NCBI GenBank assembly: GCA_014529385.2
Contig: CM043963.1
Span: 80,735,412 to 80,799,411, forward strand
DNA length: 64,000 bases
Direction: 5' to 3'
DNA from: Adiantum capillus-veneris
Lineage: Eukaryota > Streptophyta > Polypodiopsida > Polypodiales > Pteridaceae
Shown: piece by piece, positions 24,106 to 35,233 of the stretch
Layout of the letters: every line of letters begins with the position of its first letter
How positions within the stretch are numbered: position 1 is the first letter of the stretch
The notes under the pieces: generated by a model
What the model saw: the letters and a program-made list of their open reading frames with translations, nothing else
Database searches by the model: none
What the model was told of the DNA's origin: nothing
Program-made: the position numbers and the translations under genes

Positions 24106-24107
<2 letters not shown>
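21625..24107 (+). mobile_element. 3' LTR of outer Tat-type element
   Basis: This LTR is 2,483 bp, starts TGATAGCC and ends TTCCTCA. It aligns with 2413-4912 throughout with scattered substitutions and small indels, implying an old insertion. It includes a TATAAATA box at 23281 and short CA and GT runs (22675, 23841). TA microsatellite follows at once. Confidence 0.88.
23281..23288 (+). promoter_or_regulatory. TATA-like box in 3' LTR
   Basis: TATAAATA lies about 1.66 kb into the LTR, upstream of the likely R region. The 5' LTR has lost the motif (CTATCAATAGAG near 4216). Confidence 0.5.
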
Positions 24108-24180
<73 letters not shown>

Positions 24181-24191
24181 GTATATATATT
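24108..24191. repeat. (TA)n microsatellite
   Basis: An AT/TA run with a few interruptions, abutting the LTR end at 24107. It is the right-hand counterpart of the TA run at 2379-2412. Confidence 0.95.
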
Positions 24192-24261
24192 ACTTTCTCT
24201 ATCAATCTCTCTCTGTCCATTGGCCCTCCATCCACTCTAGTATTAGATTTCTTATTGATTT

Positions 24262-24460
24262 GTCATTCTGCCACAGTTTTGTCCACATGGTCAAAACTTT
24301 GTGTGTGTGTGTGTGTGTGTGTACCTCCATACATCCCTAAGTTTTTTCCACATGGTCAAAACTCTATCACCCACCTCTTAGTTTTACCAATGTCCTCCTC
24401 CTCCTCCTCACTCCTCGTCTCTCTCATATCTCAATTTTGGCCACATGGTCAAAACGTTTG
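24262..24460. repeat. Degenerate minisatellite, right part, with (GT)n
   Basis: TTTTGTCCACATGGTCAAAA and close variants occur near 24275, 24339 and 24433, with a GT run at about 24300-24322. The unit is the one seen at 1857-2320. Confidence 0.8.
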
Positions 24461-25003
24461 TAATAATGTTTTTGCACTATCTCTTAGTGAGTGTGGTTTT
24501 TTCCACTTAGCACATATTTAGGAAACTAGGGAAAATTTCACACATTTGGGAAGATTCTTTGTGTCTCATGGACTTGAGGTAAGGTTGTATTGTACTAGGT
24601 TGTTGCACATATGAAAACTGAGATACAATGTTTAGTGGATGCTTATGAGTCTGCAAGATCCAATATGGTCTATTTTCAACAACCATACTATACACTAGAG
24701 TGTTTTTGCTCATGATAGTTTACAAATACACGCACACAAACACACACACCCACACATGCTCATGCACCCAAAACAAAATTTTCTTCCCACGCATGCTTTA
24801 TTTGATAAAACAATTAAAATGTAAGTTGCAAGAAAAACTTGGGTGACTAAAGTGAAAAAAAACACCATTCATATTGAATAAGATTTCTTGAAGATTACAA
24901 AGGTGGGATGCCATTATTAATGTTGATAATGACCTTAGCTATGGGTGGACTAATTGGAACCATTTCTAGAAGATTACAAAGGTGAAAGGCCAATGCTAAG
25001 CAA
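24461..25003. other. Spacer, no gene seen
   Basis: AT-rich sequence with a short CA-rich stretch near 24727-24765. No credible frame is present. Confidence 0.5.
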
Positions 25004-25480
25004 TCATTCCTCTTCATTTGGATTGACATTTGATGGTGCCTCATGTTCATCAAGTTTCAACTGACTCTCTTTAGCCTTGAGGATTATTGACTTTGGAATC
25101 TTGATTTTTTCAGGAATGCGTCCACCCTTGGGCTTCCATGCCCAAATGATGCATCTAGTGTCTTCCCAGCATTGAGGATCATTGATGTTCTCTCTCCAAT
25201 CCTTGTAAACCTCCACATCACTTGCATTCTTCTTCTTTGAAATTGGTGCCCAGTATTGTATCTTCACTTGAAGATAGGTTGCCGAGTCATTGTTCTGATC
25301 AATATCTTTTGCTACCACTCCTAACCAAATTGGGTAATTTTCATCACAAGGTTGCATAAGTACAAAGTCTCGCTTTGCCACGTCAAGAGTTGGGTTGAAC
25401 TCCTCAGCAGGTTTGTTGTGCATTGGACCACAATAGTGGCCCTCGATTTTGTCAAGTACTTCATCTAGAACATCTTCCAA
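25004..25480 (-). pseudogene. C-terminal domain of DUF7869-like transposase relic
   Basis: A 158-codon frame (DFVLMQPCDENYPIWLGVV, VKIQYWAP, then a Lys-rich tail). The pattern of an F/W-rich module with a tryptophan-proline strand after a transposase-like core resembles the C-terminus of proteins carrying the region Pfam calls DUF7869, recalled from memory. It lies about 100 bp downstream of the core frame on the same strand and may be an exon or a frameshifted continuation. Confidence 0.45.
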
Positions 25481-25588
25481 TGGAACTTCAAGAAGATGAT
25501 CTTGTTCACGTATAATCCTTGGCCATAAGTCATGAAATAAAGTGTTTTCACTTTATCCAGGGTTTTTCATAGCTTGCATGAGATTCTC

Positions 25589-26860
25589 CTAGTACATAAG
25601 AACTGGGTTGATCCACCTAGCATACTCACTTTCATCTCCTTTCTCTTGCAAGTGATCTTTCCACCAACTAACATACTTCTTTAATCCTTCCATAAATTTA
25701 TGACTATCTTTAACATACTCAAAGGGTGGTAATACTTTTGGAACACCTGCAGGAAGCTTGGCTCCTCCTTGGTCATTTCTCTTCCATAACTCTATACCAT
25801 TTTCGGGTAACCAATCCACATTTTTAGGGTGTACTTTGTACTGCATCAAAGGTATTCCATCACTCATATAGAACCTAAATTTCAATGACTTTGAATGACC
25901 CACTAAGCTATCTGATCCATCATGTAAGAACCCCTTTACAAATCCTTTAAAGTCTGCCATCTTTTGTAGGAGAAAAGGTGCTGGATGCATGCTAACACAC
26001 TCACTGAGGATCTTTATCAAATGTGGAAATGTAAAAATGTCTTGTTTTCTAAGATTCTTAGAAAAGCGACTGAGCAATGCATCAACGTCTTCACGAGTGT
26101 GGCCAACCATAAGAAATCCAAGTTGCACAGTGTCAAATACTCCTCGTGCAACCAACAATGATAGGTATGCAAACACATATCGATTCTTATTTTCTGAACC
26201 ACAATTGTCAAGTTGCAACAACAATGTTCTTGGAAACCTCTTGAACCCAAATACATTGCCATCCTCCTGTACATGTGCATTAGTAGCAAAGATTGATTGC
26301 ATCCTTGGACAATCATTTCCCTGTCTAGAAGCAAAATTCTCAGTGTCCACATTCACATTTGTGATTAGGTCAGTCTTTGCCTCTTCATTCTGAGCACTTT
26401 GTTCCTTGCAGTACTGGTTTTTCTCCTTAAGCACTTTCATATGGTGATAGAGAGAAGTGGTAGACAAAACACAATAAAAAATATTTGTTCGTGGTTCTAC
26501 ACTTGAGTTTTCTAAGCTCAGGTCATCAAACATATGTTTATCTCTTCTTTCTAAGTTTCTTAAACATTTTGAGAGAGATGCAATTGTGAAGTTGGGATCA
26601 CTGGCCATAATCCCAATGCAAAGTGACCAAAAGTTGTTTGTCCATGTCCACGAGTGAGCATTCCTACCAAGGATAGTGGAAGCCTCTCAACTCCATTGAG
26701 AGATTTTGGAACTGGTTTAATTTATGGTATAGCAGTCTTACTCTAGTCCATCTTGTCATGTATAATGTACAAGAACTTGGTTGGATTCATTTCTGAAGAG
26801 CTCCTCCAAGCATAGTACAGATTCTATAGCTCAGTTTTTGCAACATGTGTGCTCTCCTCT
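25589..26860 (-). pseudogene. DUF7869-like transposase core, frameshifted
   Basis: The frame 25589-26608 contains LLLQLDNCGSENKNRYVFA and FLMVGHTREDVDALLSRFS, the two signature blocks I know from DUF7869 proteins. Upstream, in another frame with stops, are FLYIIHDKMD (about 26740-26775) and LVGMLTRGHG (about 26650-26690), also typical of the family. The acidic residues of these blocks suggest an RNase H-like fold, but that is inference. At least one frameshift (near 26610) and two stops show it is inactive. The locus may be a DNA transposon; I could not find terminal repeats. Confidence 0.6.
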
Positions 26861-27014
26861 GTGCCATGTATCTAGCAGGCTCCACCTAATTTTTGGTAGA
26901 CTCCAGCTTGACCTTTATTGATGTGCAAATGTCACATTTAGAGAATGTGCTTGATTTTGATAAAGTGATTGTCTTGAAGATTGTGCTCCACAACCTTGAG
27001 AATGTTGGCTGTGA

Positions 27015-28043
27015 CTACGTTTTGTATTCCATTGTGACAAGTGTGTCGTTTACTTCCCGCAAAATGTCCTCTTGTTTGTACATCGTTGGTAGAACATATT
27101 GAGTTTCCTGAGTGCCATGCATGGTTGTCCTTGACTTATGGGGAATTTGATCAGCATTATTATCTATGAATCCCTGTATGAGTGCTTTTGACATCTCAAC
27201 ATGTGTTAAGATCTTTCTTATTATTCTAGTGTTTCCATGATTGCCATTGCATGCTCCATCCAAGAATTTTTTACGCAGCCTGTAAAATGTTGACTTTCTT
27301 ATTCCATGCATTACATACCATGCTTTACTACATACCTTCTTTCCATCAAAAGTGAACTCAAAGCATTCCTCTTCTTGATCTTTTCTATGAGCCATGCTTA
27401 GTACAATCCAATACAAATGTGCATCGGCTAGTGTAGCTTTGTCCCCAAAAGTCTGCCCTTGCTTGCATGATTTTGGATATGTTTCCAATCTGGTAGCATC
27501 GCATCTCACAACAATCAATTGTTGCAACTTTGTGAATGTTTGCAACATCACATTGTTTGTTAAAGCATGAGCATTACCTTTTTTTCTTCCAGGCCTAACT
27601 CTATGTACATAACTCCTTTTCTTACCTGTCCCATCTCTTATATCATAGTCATCGGCAATGGCATCCTGCTCTCTATCATTTTGAGTATGAAGAAGAAGAA
27701 CTAGTTCTATACTGGTGATACCTTCTTCAAAACTAGTTTCAGTGGTGTTATCTCTGCCATCATCCTCATACTCATCACTGGAAGCATATAAGTTGTCAAC
27801 GAAATCTTCCGTTTCTTCCATGAGGGGATCTTGAATACCCTCAATGGTAGAAGAAGATCCAGTCTCTTTGATCAAGGGCTCACCATTCTCAAATGTGAGC
27901 TGCTTAATAGTCCAGCTTACCAAATTCAAACTTGAAATATCACTTTGATGTGGATGCATCGACCCTTCCACAATGACACCCAAGCTACTCTCACCTAGTT
28001 CAGTACAGTTTATAGCCTCATATGGGTGGACTAGCAATACCAC
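27015..28043 (-). pseudogene. N-terminal region of DUF7869-like protein
   Basis: An open frame of about 340 codons: an acidic first half, then KKRSYVHRVRPGRKKGN, and FTFDGKKVCSKAWYVMHGI with RKSTFYRLRKKF and HGNTR. The KVC.KA....HGI....L..LR pattern precedes the core in DUF7869 proteins. No ATG lies at the nominal start (GTG at 28043), so it is probably an internal exon or a frame broken from 28044-28427. Confidence 0.5.
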
Positions 28044-28427
28044 TCCATTACAAGTTTTGTAGATCTATTGTCATCCCAAAGGATGAATCTTTTCTCTTTC
28101 CAACTCGCTCTATCTATCAAGCCATCTTCTTGAACAACAAGAAAATCCTCATCTATTGTGTGAGATTTTCCTCTGTCCATAAGAATGTTATGCAATGGCT
28201 ATTTCATGATTCTTCCAACTACTTGATACATGGTTCTTGCATCCATTGTGATAAATGGAATCAAGAAGGTGTCATCAAAAATTTCTAGTACATGTATCAC
28301 CACACATGTTGTGCCAATCAATTCAAAACCACAACGTTGAGATGGATCAGTGCAATGAATAGCCCCACGAGCTTTCCTTGTGGAACCATCAACAAGAAAC
28401 ACTAAATCACCTTGTTTTGGACCCTGC
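28044..28427 (-). pseudogene. Putative first coding exon of the same relic
   Basis: A possible splice acceptor (AAAAATTGCAG, ending at 28428) precedes GPKQGDLVFLVDGSTRKA and VVIHVLEIFDD. An in-frame TAG lies at 28199-28201, after which the frame continues (HNILMDRGKSHTIDEDFL). I do not recognise the domain. Confidence 0.35.
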
Positions 28428-28554
28428 AATTTTTTGAGAAAATCAATAGATATCAGTAGAATTGTATGTCTGAACATAGAACTCAAAATTTAATGCATTC
28501 TCAAGATACACTCACAATTTTGGCAAAAGCTTGCATCCCATTCAATTAAGAAAA

Positions 28555-29530
28555 TTTACACTGAGTCAATCCATGGAGGATGGTAGGAGGCTCGAGGTCA
28601 AGTTTGAGCCTGTATGTACATGTCCAAGTGCTAGAAATCTAAAGCTGACAAGAGTTGCAAGATAGGGACTATGTTACATTGCAGAGGCACCCATGGAATT
28701 GGATAGGAGGATGGAGCCTTTATGCACATCCAAGTGCTAGAAATATATAGTTCACAAGAGTTACAAGATGGATCTCGAGTTATATTGAATCAACCCATTG
28801 GGGATGGTAGGAGACTCGAGCTCAAGTTTGAGCCTAAATGTACATCTAAGTGCTAAAAATCTAAGGCTGAAAATAGGTCCAAGATGGTGCCTAAGTTACA
28901 ATGCCAGAGCATAGATGGAGCCTAAATGTAGGTCTAAGTGGTAGAAATCTATAGATTAAAATAGTTGCAAGATGGATCTCAAGCTATATTGAGTCAACCC
29001 ATGGAGGACGGTAGGAGGCTCAAGCTCAAGTTTGATCCTAGATGTACATCTAAGTGCTATAAATACCTAGCTAAAAAGAGTTTCACATGAAAGCCAAAGT
29101 TTCATAGAGGCAAGAATGGAATTTTGTAGGTGGCTCGATCTCAAGTTTGAGCCTAAATGTACATCCAAGTGTTAGAAATCTATACTTGTCACACGGGTTG
29201 CAAGATGGAGCCCAAGTTACATGGAGGCGCCCATGGAATTTGGTAGAAGGCTCAAACTCAAGTTTGAGTAGAGATGCACATTCAAGTGTTAGAAATCTAC
29301 GAGCAACAAGAGGTGTGAGAAAAGACCCAAGCTATGTTGAAGTAGCCTTGAATTTGGAAGGATACTCAAATTGAAGTTTGAGCTACATTATACATTTAAA
29401 GAGTTGTAAGGTGGAGCCAAGGTAATGATCAGCTTTACATAAAACCTAAGTTTCCTTGAATGACCTATAAAAATAGTCGGAGCTTACAAGAAGGTGAGGC
29501 TTCAAAGTAGTTGCATGAGTGGCTCAAACT
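28555..29530. repeat. Degenerate array, unit about 110-130 bp
   Basis: Roughly eight diverged units contain a GGCTCGAGCTCAAGTTTGAG-like core, then ACATCTAAGTGCTAGAAATC, then GAGTTGCAAGATGGA and a CATGGA segment. The core is an imperfect palindrome related to that of 31480-33360. Confidence 0.7.
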
Positions 29531-30225
29531 TAAGCTCGAGCCTAGTTAGTCATATAGTTTTCTTTTAGGATAGGACATTATTTGAGTATAGGTGGCCTTG
29601 GAGATTATGCTATGACAATTTGAGCCTTGATGGACATTCAAAATACAATGAGGTTTTTTTCTCAGTTGTTCATGTGTAAATCCAGTCTTGGTGATTATAG
29701 TCCTGGTGTTTTACGTGTTGTAGTAGGACAATTTTACATGCAAAAAGGTTCCACGAAATCCGTTAAGCAAGAGGGTTGCTGGAGGCGGGTCCCTCACTCA
29801 TTGATCCTAACAGGTTTTAGTCAAGGGAAGTCAAAACTATGTCCAACTTGTGAGTATTATTTTCCCAAAACTCTGAAAAAACTAGTTCTAGACACCCCTA
29901 ACTTCGTCAAATTTTTTGAGCCTTAAACGTCGTTTTTTTGAAAAATGTTCATAAAACCTGTTGTGTAACAACACATTTTCTAAACAGGGTTTGTTCACAA
30001 AAGCGTAGAGCCGCTCTCAAGCTTCAGGCTCATTAAAAAAGTTTTGCAATCAGACTCCATATGTGAAAGTTATGCTAATTTGCGTGAAAAGATTTTTTTT
30101 CCACTTCTTTTAACCATCATGAAAACCATTAGTTTTGGTCCACACATGTGAGTTTGCTAATCTAACCTTGGTAGGGTTGGTGGGAAAAGCTATTAAAGAC
30201 TTTTTAATGCTTTTGAAACCTTCTC
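29531..30225. other. Spacer, no gene seen
   Basis: No credible coding frame. A short imperfect inverted pair (CCTGTTGTGTAACAACACA near 29958) is the only local structure noted. Confidence 0.4.
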
Positions 30226-30523
30226 TATTATAATAGGTTTGGATTTTTCTACAGATGGTGACGAATTCGACGACGGCGCGACAGGTGAGATTCTTTACTC
30301 CCGCATCTCCTTGCCCTTTGCCCATCTGCTCGTGGCCCCACAAGACTCTTTTTCACACCTCTACATTAATTCTCTCTCCCTCTCTCTCTTCTACATTAAA
30401 ATAGGATTTGGATTTTTTTGCAGACTGTGAAAAACCCGACGATGATGTGATAGGTACGGTTCGTTACTTTCCCATCTTCCTCTCCTCTATGTATCTATTT
30501 GCAGTCCCAAAATGCTCTACATT

Positions 30524-30560
<37 letters not shown>
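30226..30560 (+). repeat. 169-bp tandem unit carrying putative 30-nt exons
   Basis: Two units, offset 169 bp, each hold a pyrimidine-rich acceptor (TTTTTCTACAG ending 30253; TTTTTTTGCAG ending 30422), then 30 nt, then GTGAG or GTACG donors. The 30-nt segments encode related acidic decapeptides (DGDEFDDGAT and DCEKPDDDVI in the most natural frame). No transcript evidence is available. Confidence 0.45.
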
Positions 30561-30571
<11 letters not shown>

Positions 30572-30729
30572 CTTTCTCTTTTTGATTGTTGTAGGTGAAG
30601 ATCTGATATAGCAGTGGAGCCCAGATTTGAAATTTGAATTTCAAATCCGAAAGGCTTATCTAGGTGCACCTCTTTGTCTCTGTCTCTCTCTCTCTCTCTC
30701 TCTCGTGTGTGTGTGTGTGTGTGTGTGTA
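30526..30729. repeat. (TG)n and (CT)n(GT)n microsatellites
   Basis: A TG run lies at about 30526-30567 and a CT run leading into a GT run at about 30682-30728. Confidence 0.95.
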
Positions 30730-30895
30730 ATTACCCTCAGCTCCTCTTAATCACTCCCTAATCTCTTCTAATGTGTCTGTGTAATCTCCCTTGCCTCCTC
30801 TTAATCACTCCCTAATCTCTTCTAATCTCTATGTGTAATCTCCCTTGCCTCCTCTTAATCACTCCCTCCCTTCCTCTTAATCTCTCCTAAACCTG
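30730..30895. repeat. Minisatellite, about 55-bp unit
   Basis: Three units share TTGCCTCCTCTTAATCACTC followed by CCTAATCTCTTCTAATCTC-like sequence. The strand is pyrimidine-rich throughout. Confidence 0.8.
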
Positions 30896-31479
30896 CATCA
30901 ATCAAATTTTCATTCTACTAACCATTGTAACTTGTCTTCTGAGATTACATTCACAGGTCCTAAACTTCTACTCTCCTCTCAAATATTATCGTTTCCTCTC
31001 CTCTAATCTATTGTCCGTTTTCAATTCTGAAGGCATCTTAAAATTCAGTCTTCAATCTCATTCTATTAGTTTCTAATCTCTATTTAATCTACTTCTATTG
31101 ACTACATACACTCATTATTGTTTGGTATCGCCTCCTTGATACACCTTTTAAACTCTATCATTAAGTTAATCAAACTACAACTACGTCTAAAATCACGCTC
31201 TATAAATTGAAAGTAAGTGGCTATTCTCTAATTAGAGTACTTAATCAATAAGTACTCTAATTATTTTTTTTAAAAAACTATAATTAAGTAATTAGTCTAC
31301 TTAAAGAAAAAGATAGATAACAACACTTACTTGGTTGGGTACTGAGTGTGACATTTCCACTTGACGTAGATTCTTTGCTTTTGATATTTAGCTCATTTTT
31401 GGTGCCTTGTTTCCTTTTGTGTTGATGAGTAAGATGGAAGCTGTGGTACACTGGCATGATTTGACACCCACTCCTCTAG
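30896..31479. other. Spacer, no gene seen
   Basis: AT-rich sequence. The segment AGTACTCTAATTATTTTTTT near 31250 and its rough complement nearby suggest a small imperfect hairpin only. Confidence 0.4.
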
Positions 31480-33360
31480 CATCTTAGCCTCATGACATCT
31501 GTGTGGCTACCAATACCAGTAGGCTCAAACTTAAGTTCGATCCTCACTTGCATATACTAGAGTAGCACCATCATGTAGGGCTTGTTGCTACCAAGGGCAT
31601 AGAAGAACACCTTTAGGCTCAGTCTTATGTTTGAGCCTCAAGTGCATATTCTTTAGGCTCGATATTAAGTTTGAGCCTCAACTGTATAAGCTATTGTAGC
31701 ACTAGGGAGTAAGTCTAGACTCATCCTTTAGAGATACTAATTCCAAGAGGCTCAAACTTAAGTTTGATCCTCACTTTCATAGGCTAGTGTATCACTAGAA
31801 TGCAAGCCTAATGCCATCCTTGTGGCTACCATGGGTATAGAATAGCACCTTAAGTTCAAGCCTCATTTTCGAATGCTAGTGTAGCACTGGGATGCAAGGC
31901 TTTCCTCATGACATCCTTGTGTCTACTAAGGGAAAGAGGCTCGAACTTAAGTTTGAGCCTTGCCTACATATGCTAGTATAGCACTAGCATGAAAGTCTAG
32001 CTTCATGACATCCTTGTGGATACCAAGGGAACAAAACAACACCTTTAGGTTCAAAATTAAGTTTAAGCCTCAATTGCATATGATATTGTAGCACCAGTGT
32101 GTAAGGCTAGCCGAGGGATATCCTTGTGGCTACTTAGGAAAAGAGGCGCGAACTTAAGTTCGAACCTCGCCTACATATGATAGTATAGCAAGTCTAACTT
32201 AATGACATCCTTGTGGATACTTAGGGAAAGCGGCTCAAATTTAAGTTAGAACCTTGCCTACATATGCTATTGTGGGCTAGCTTAATGACATCCTTGTGGC
32301 TACTTAGGGAAAGAGGCTCAAACTTAAGTTTGAACCTTGCTTACTTATGCTAGTATAGCAAGTCTAACTTAATGACATCCCTGTGGCTACTTAGGGAAAG
32401 AGGCTCGAGCTTAAGTTCGAACCTTGCCTACATATGCTAGTATAGCAAGTCTGCCTTGAAATTAAGTTTAAGCATCAACTTTATATGTTACTTTAGCACT
32501 AGAGTGTAAGGTTAGCCTCATGAAATCTGTGTGGATACCAATGCCAGTAGGATCATTGATCCTCACTTGCATATACTAGAGTAGAACCAGCATGTAGGGC
32601 TTGTTGCTCCCAAAGGCATAGAAGAACACCTTAAGGCTCAATCTTAAGTTCGAGCCTCAAGTGCATATTCTTTAGCACTAGGATGCAAGGCTTGCCTCAT
32701 GACATCCTTGTGGCTAGCCTTATTTTCATATTCTATTGTAGCACTAGGGTGTAAGGCTAGCCGAGGGACATCCTTGTGGCTACGAGAGGCAAGAGGCTCG
32801 AGCTTAAGTTCGAGCCTCACCTAGATATGTTAGTATAGCACTATCATGAAAATCTAGATTCACTAAGTCCTTTTATGATTCATGCAAGATTAGAAAAACA
32901 CTTAAGATTGAACTTAAGTCTAGCCTCATGGCATCCTTCTGGTTACCAATGAGAAGAGGCTCAAACTTAAGTTTGATCCCCACTTGCATATTCGAGTGTA
33001 GCACTAGCATGGAAGGCTAGCTTGATGACATATTTGTGGATGTCAAGGGCATAGAATAGCACGTTTAGGCTCGATCTTAAGTTTGAGCCTCAAGTGCATC
33101 AGGGAATAAAAAATCACTTTTAGGCTCAAACTTAAGTTTGAGCTTCCTCTCCATATGCTAATGTAGCACTAGGGTGCATGCCTAGCCTCATGACATCCTT
33201 CTGGCTAGAAAAATCATAGAGCTTCACTTTTAGTCTCAAATTTAATGTAGCACTAACTTGCAAGACTACTCTCATGACAACCTTGTGGCGAGCAAGGGTA
33301 CAAAACAACATCTTTTGGCTCAAACTTAAGTTCGAGCCTCGCCTACACATGCTAGTATTT
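31480..33360. repeat. Array with near-palindromic core, unit about 100 bp
   Basis: Roughly eighteen diverged units each have a core like GGCTCGAACTTAAGTT plus TGAGCC, then ATATGCTAGTATAGCAC, then CTCATGACATCCTTGTGGC and TACCAAGGG. The core reads nearly the same on both strands (one mismatched pair at 31935-31958 and at 32793-32818). The array ends about 75 bp before a putative exon at 33435, so it may lie in an intron or promoter. Confidence 0.85.
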
Positions 33361-33437
33361 TTTTTAAATGTACTATTTAGCTTAAACATATGCTCCTTGT
33401 TTAGGTTCTAATATTGTTCTGTTTTGTTGTTTTAGGA

Positions 33438-34913
33438 ATGGAGGCTTCCAATGTACCAAGTATACCAGAGCAGGGTGCACAAGTCTTCACACTCGATGTT
33501 CTTGGAATGTCCACTCACGCCAAAACTACTGCTCCAAGAATAAAGGTTGACAAGACCTTTGAATTAACAAAAGAAGAAGGAGTGAAGTGGTTTGTGGATA
33601 CCTACGATACAGATGCAAACTACAAAGGTGACATCCATCTATATTTTTCACAAGGTGATATGAAATATGGAGACATGGGGATTGTTGTGGGTGTCAAAGA
33701 TGATGTGGATGCAACAGCAATGCCATGCTTTGCATGTAATGTGCTATCTATTGGAGAGACCACAAAGGCAAACAAGTTTTGCTTATCATTGGGCACTTTT
33801 CATGTAGCAGACATGAATGGTATCAAACTAGGAAAATAAAATTCTATTGTAAAATTAGGATTGAAGATCTCCAGCTTTACTAATCAAGAAGACTTAGGTG
33901 TGGACTGTATGGAAGACCTAGTGAAGGCAGTGAAACATGCAAAGTGAGTCTTGAGCTTACCAAAGAAGATTGTACGTGCAAAGAAACCAATAGGGGCACT
34001 ATCTAAGAAAGTTGTGGAGAAGACAGGGAAAGCCATAGTTAGGAGTGCACTTGGAGAATCAAGAGGTGCCTGTGCAAGCGCTTCAACACATGTAGAGAAG
34101 ATCACTACCACCATTAATCTAGAGGAGCAAGAAGGTTCACAAGATCAAGATGTAGAAGAACTCAGAAGAAAAAGAAAGGAAAAGGATGATTTTACTCTTG
34201 AGAAAGATCGACAAAAACTAGCAAAGAGGAAGATGAAAAAGAGTGCACAAGAAAAAGAGGTTTTTGAAGAGGAGTTGATGGTGGACAGGGAAACTCCATC
34301 CGAAGATAACAAGGCACTCACCTCTTTAGAAATCAAGAAGGGATTCTATCCTTTTGGGATTAATGAAGTCTTTAGCATTGACGTGACAAGGCGTTTTCTT
34401 GCTCCATCAAACTATGTGTATAGAAGATTAAATCTAGATTGGGTCAGGATTTTGACTTTAGACTTCATTCAACAACCAAAGCAAGAGGAGATACTAGTAA
34501 TTTTGATGCCTTGTGATCCTTCCAAAAAAAAATCATCTTGACAAACTTGCCAAAGAGGAATGTTCGCAATGTTGATTACTGGATCATCTATGGACAACAC
34601 TCCATTAGTGCTGCAGAATGTTTGCAGGGTGCAAACGTTGCAAAGGTTACCCCTCAATTGCCTCAACAATTCAAATATAGACAATCAAAGATTATTCTCA
34701 ATTTCCCACCAAAGATCTCTCGTGAAATCTCCAAAGATGCGAATCTATCTGTTGCAATGTCAATGCAAAAGGAGCCATTTCTTGACCAACTTATGCAAGC
34801 ATGAGCACAATGGCATGAAAATGGTTGTCCTTCTAAGCCACCACCTAGTGTCAACCAAACCAAGAAGGACTTTGAGGCTTGGAAGGTACTTGTTTGATTC
34901 TTTGACAACATGG
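33438..34913 (+). pseudogene. ParB-like domain gene, locus 1, 5' part
   Basis: A possible acceptor (GTTGTTTTAG) precedes an ATG at 33438. Frames 33438-33839 and 33951-34541 encode an N-terminal region, a Lys/Glu-rich linker, and DWVRILTLDFIQQPKQEEI. A one-base change in an A-run near 34527 shifts the frame to VDYWIIYGQHSISAAECL (about 34569-34622), which resembles ParB box II (I.GQHR..AA). Downstream, FKYRQSKIILN and NGCPSKPPPSV match the minus-strand locus 2. TGA codons at 34801 and near 34890 sit where Arg codons are plausible. A GTGAGT donor follows at 34914. ParB-like domains bind DNA or nucleotides in bacteria; the role here is unknown. Confidence 0.5.
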
Positions 34914-35233
34914 ATGTGAGTCTTTTTAATCAATATCTATTTGTAAACTAGAGTCTATCATAGGCTCAAGCAAGACCTCCATGTGCTCATTTAGAACTGA
35001 AATTAAAGTGAGGTTTTAACTTAATACTTAGTGTCACTTTCATATGTAGCACAAACAAGCGAGGCTCGATTGAGCCCCACTTACATATACACATGTATTT
35101 TGGACTTTGCATAGATGTATGTGAGCATATAAAGAAAAAATTCAATCTAGCTAGGCTTGAACTTATTAAGTATGTGTCTCAATCCCACAAATTAGAGCCT
35201 TGTCAATATTGATGTTGGAATTTTCAATTTTGC
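34914..35233 (+). other. Putative intron, locus 1
   Basis: Begins GTGAGT after NMD and ends TTTTGCAG before TFVETTEHT. It contains a diverged GAGGCTCGATTGAGCC repeat core. Locus 2 has an intron at the equivalent point (62519-62600). Confidence 0.55.

Larger units (their letters stand above)
2413..24107. mobile_element. Compound Tat-type Ty3/gypsy insertion, 21.7 kb
   Basis: A plus-strand element (LTR 2413-4912, gag-PR-RT-RNase H to 8881, integrase 20564-21480, LTR 21625-24107) is interrupted by a minus-strand relative (8882-20563). The two outer LTRs resemble each other more than they resemble the inner minus-strand LTRs, as expected if the outer pair belongs to one insertion. Both outer ends lie against TA microsatellites and then the same minisatellite. 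The plus element lacks the stretch from its second RNase H to the integrase, and the inner 5' LTR is truncated, so a deletion followed the nested insertion. Two RNase H domains and about 2.5 kb LTRs fit the Tat lineage. The model is inference; the LTR, PBS and PPT landmarks are seen. Confidence 0.8.

Noticed and set aside
24063-24521. Open frames over the TA/GT region
   Set aside because: Ile-Tyr and Cys-Val repeats from microsatellites; no domain.
31480-33360. CRISPR-like array
   Set aside because: The units are long and diverged with no constant repeat or unique spacers, and the genome is eukaryotic.
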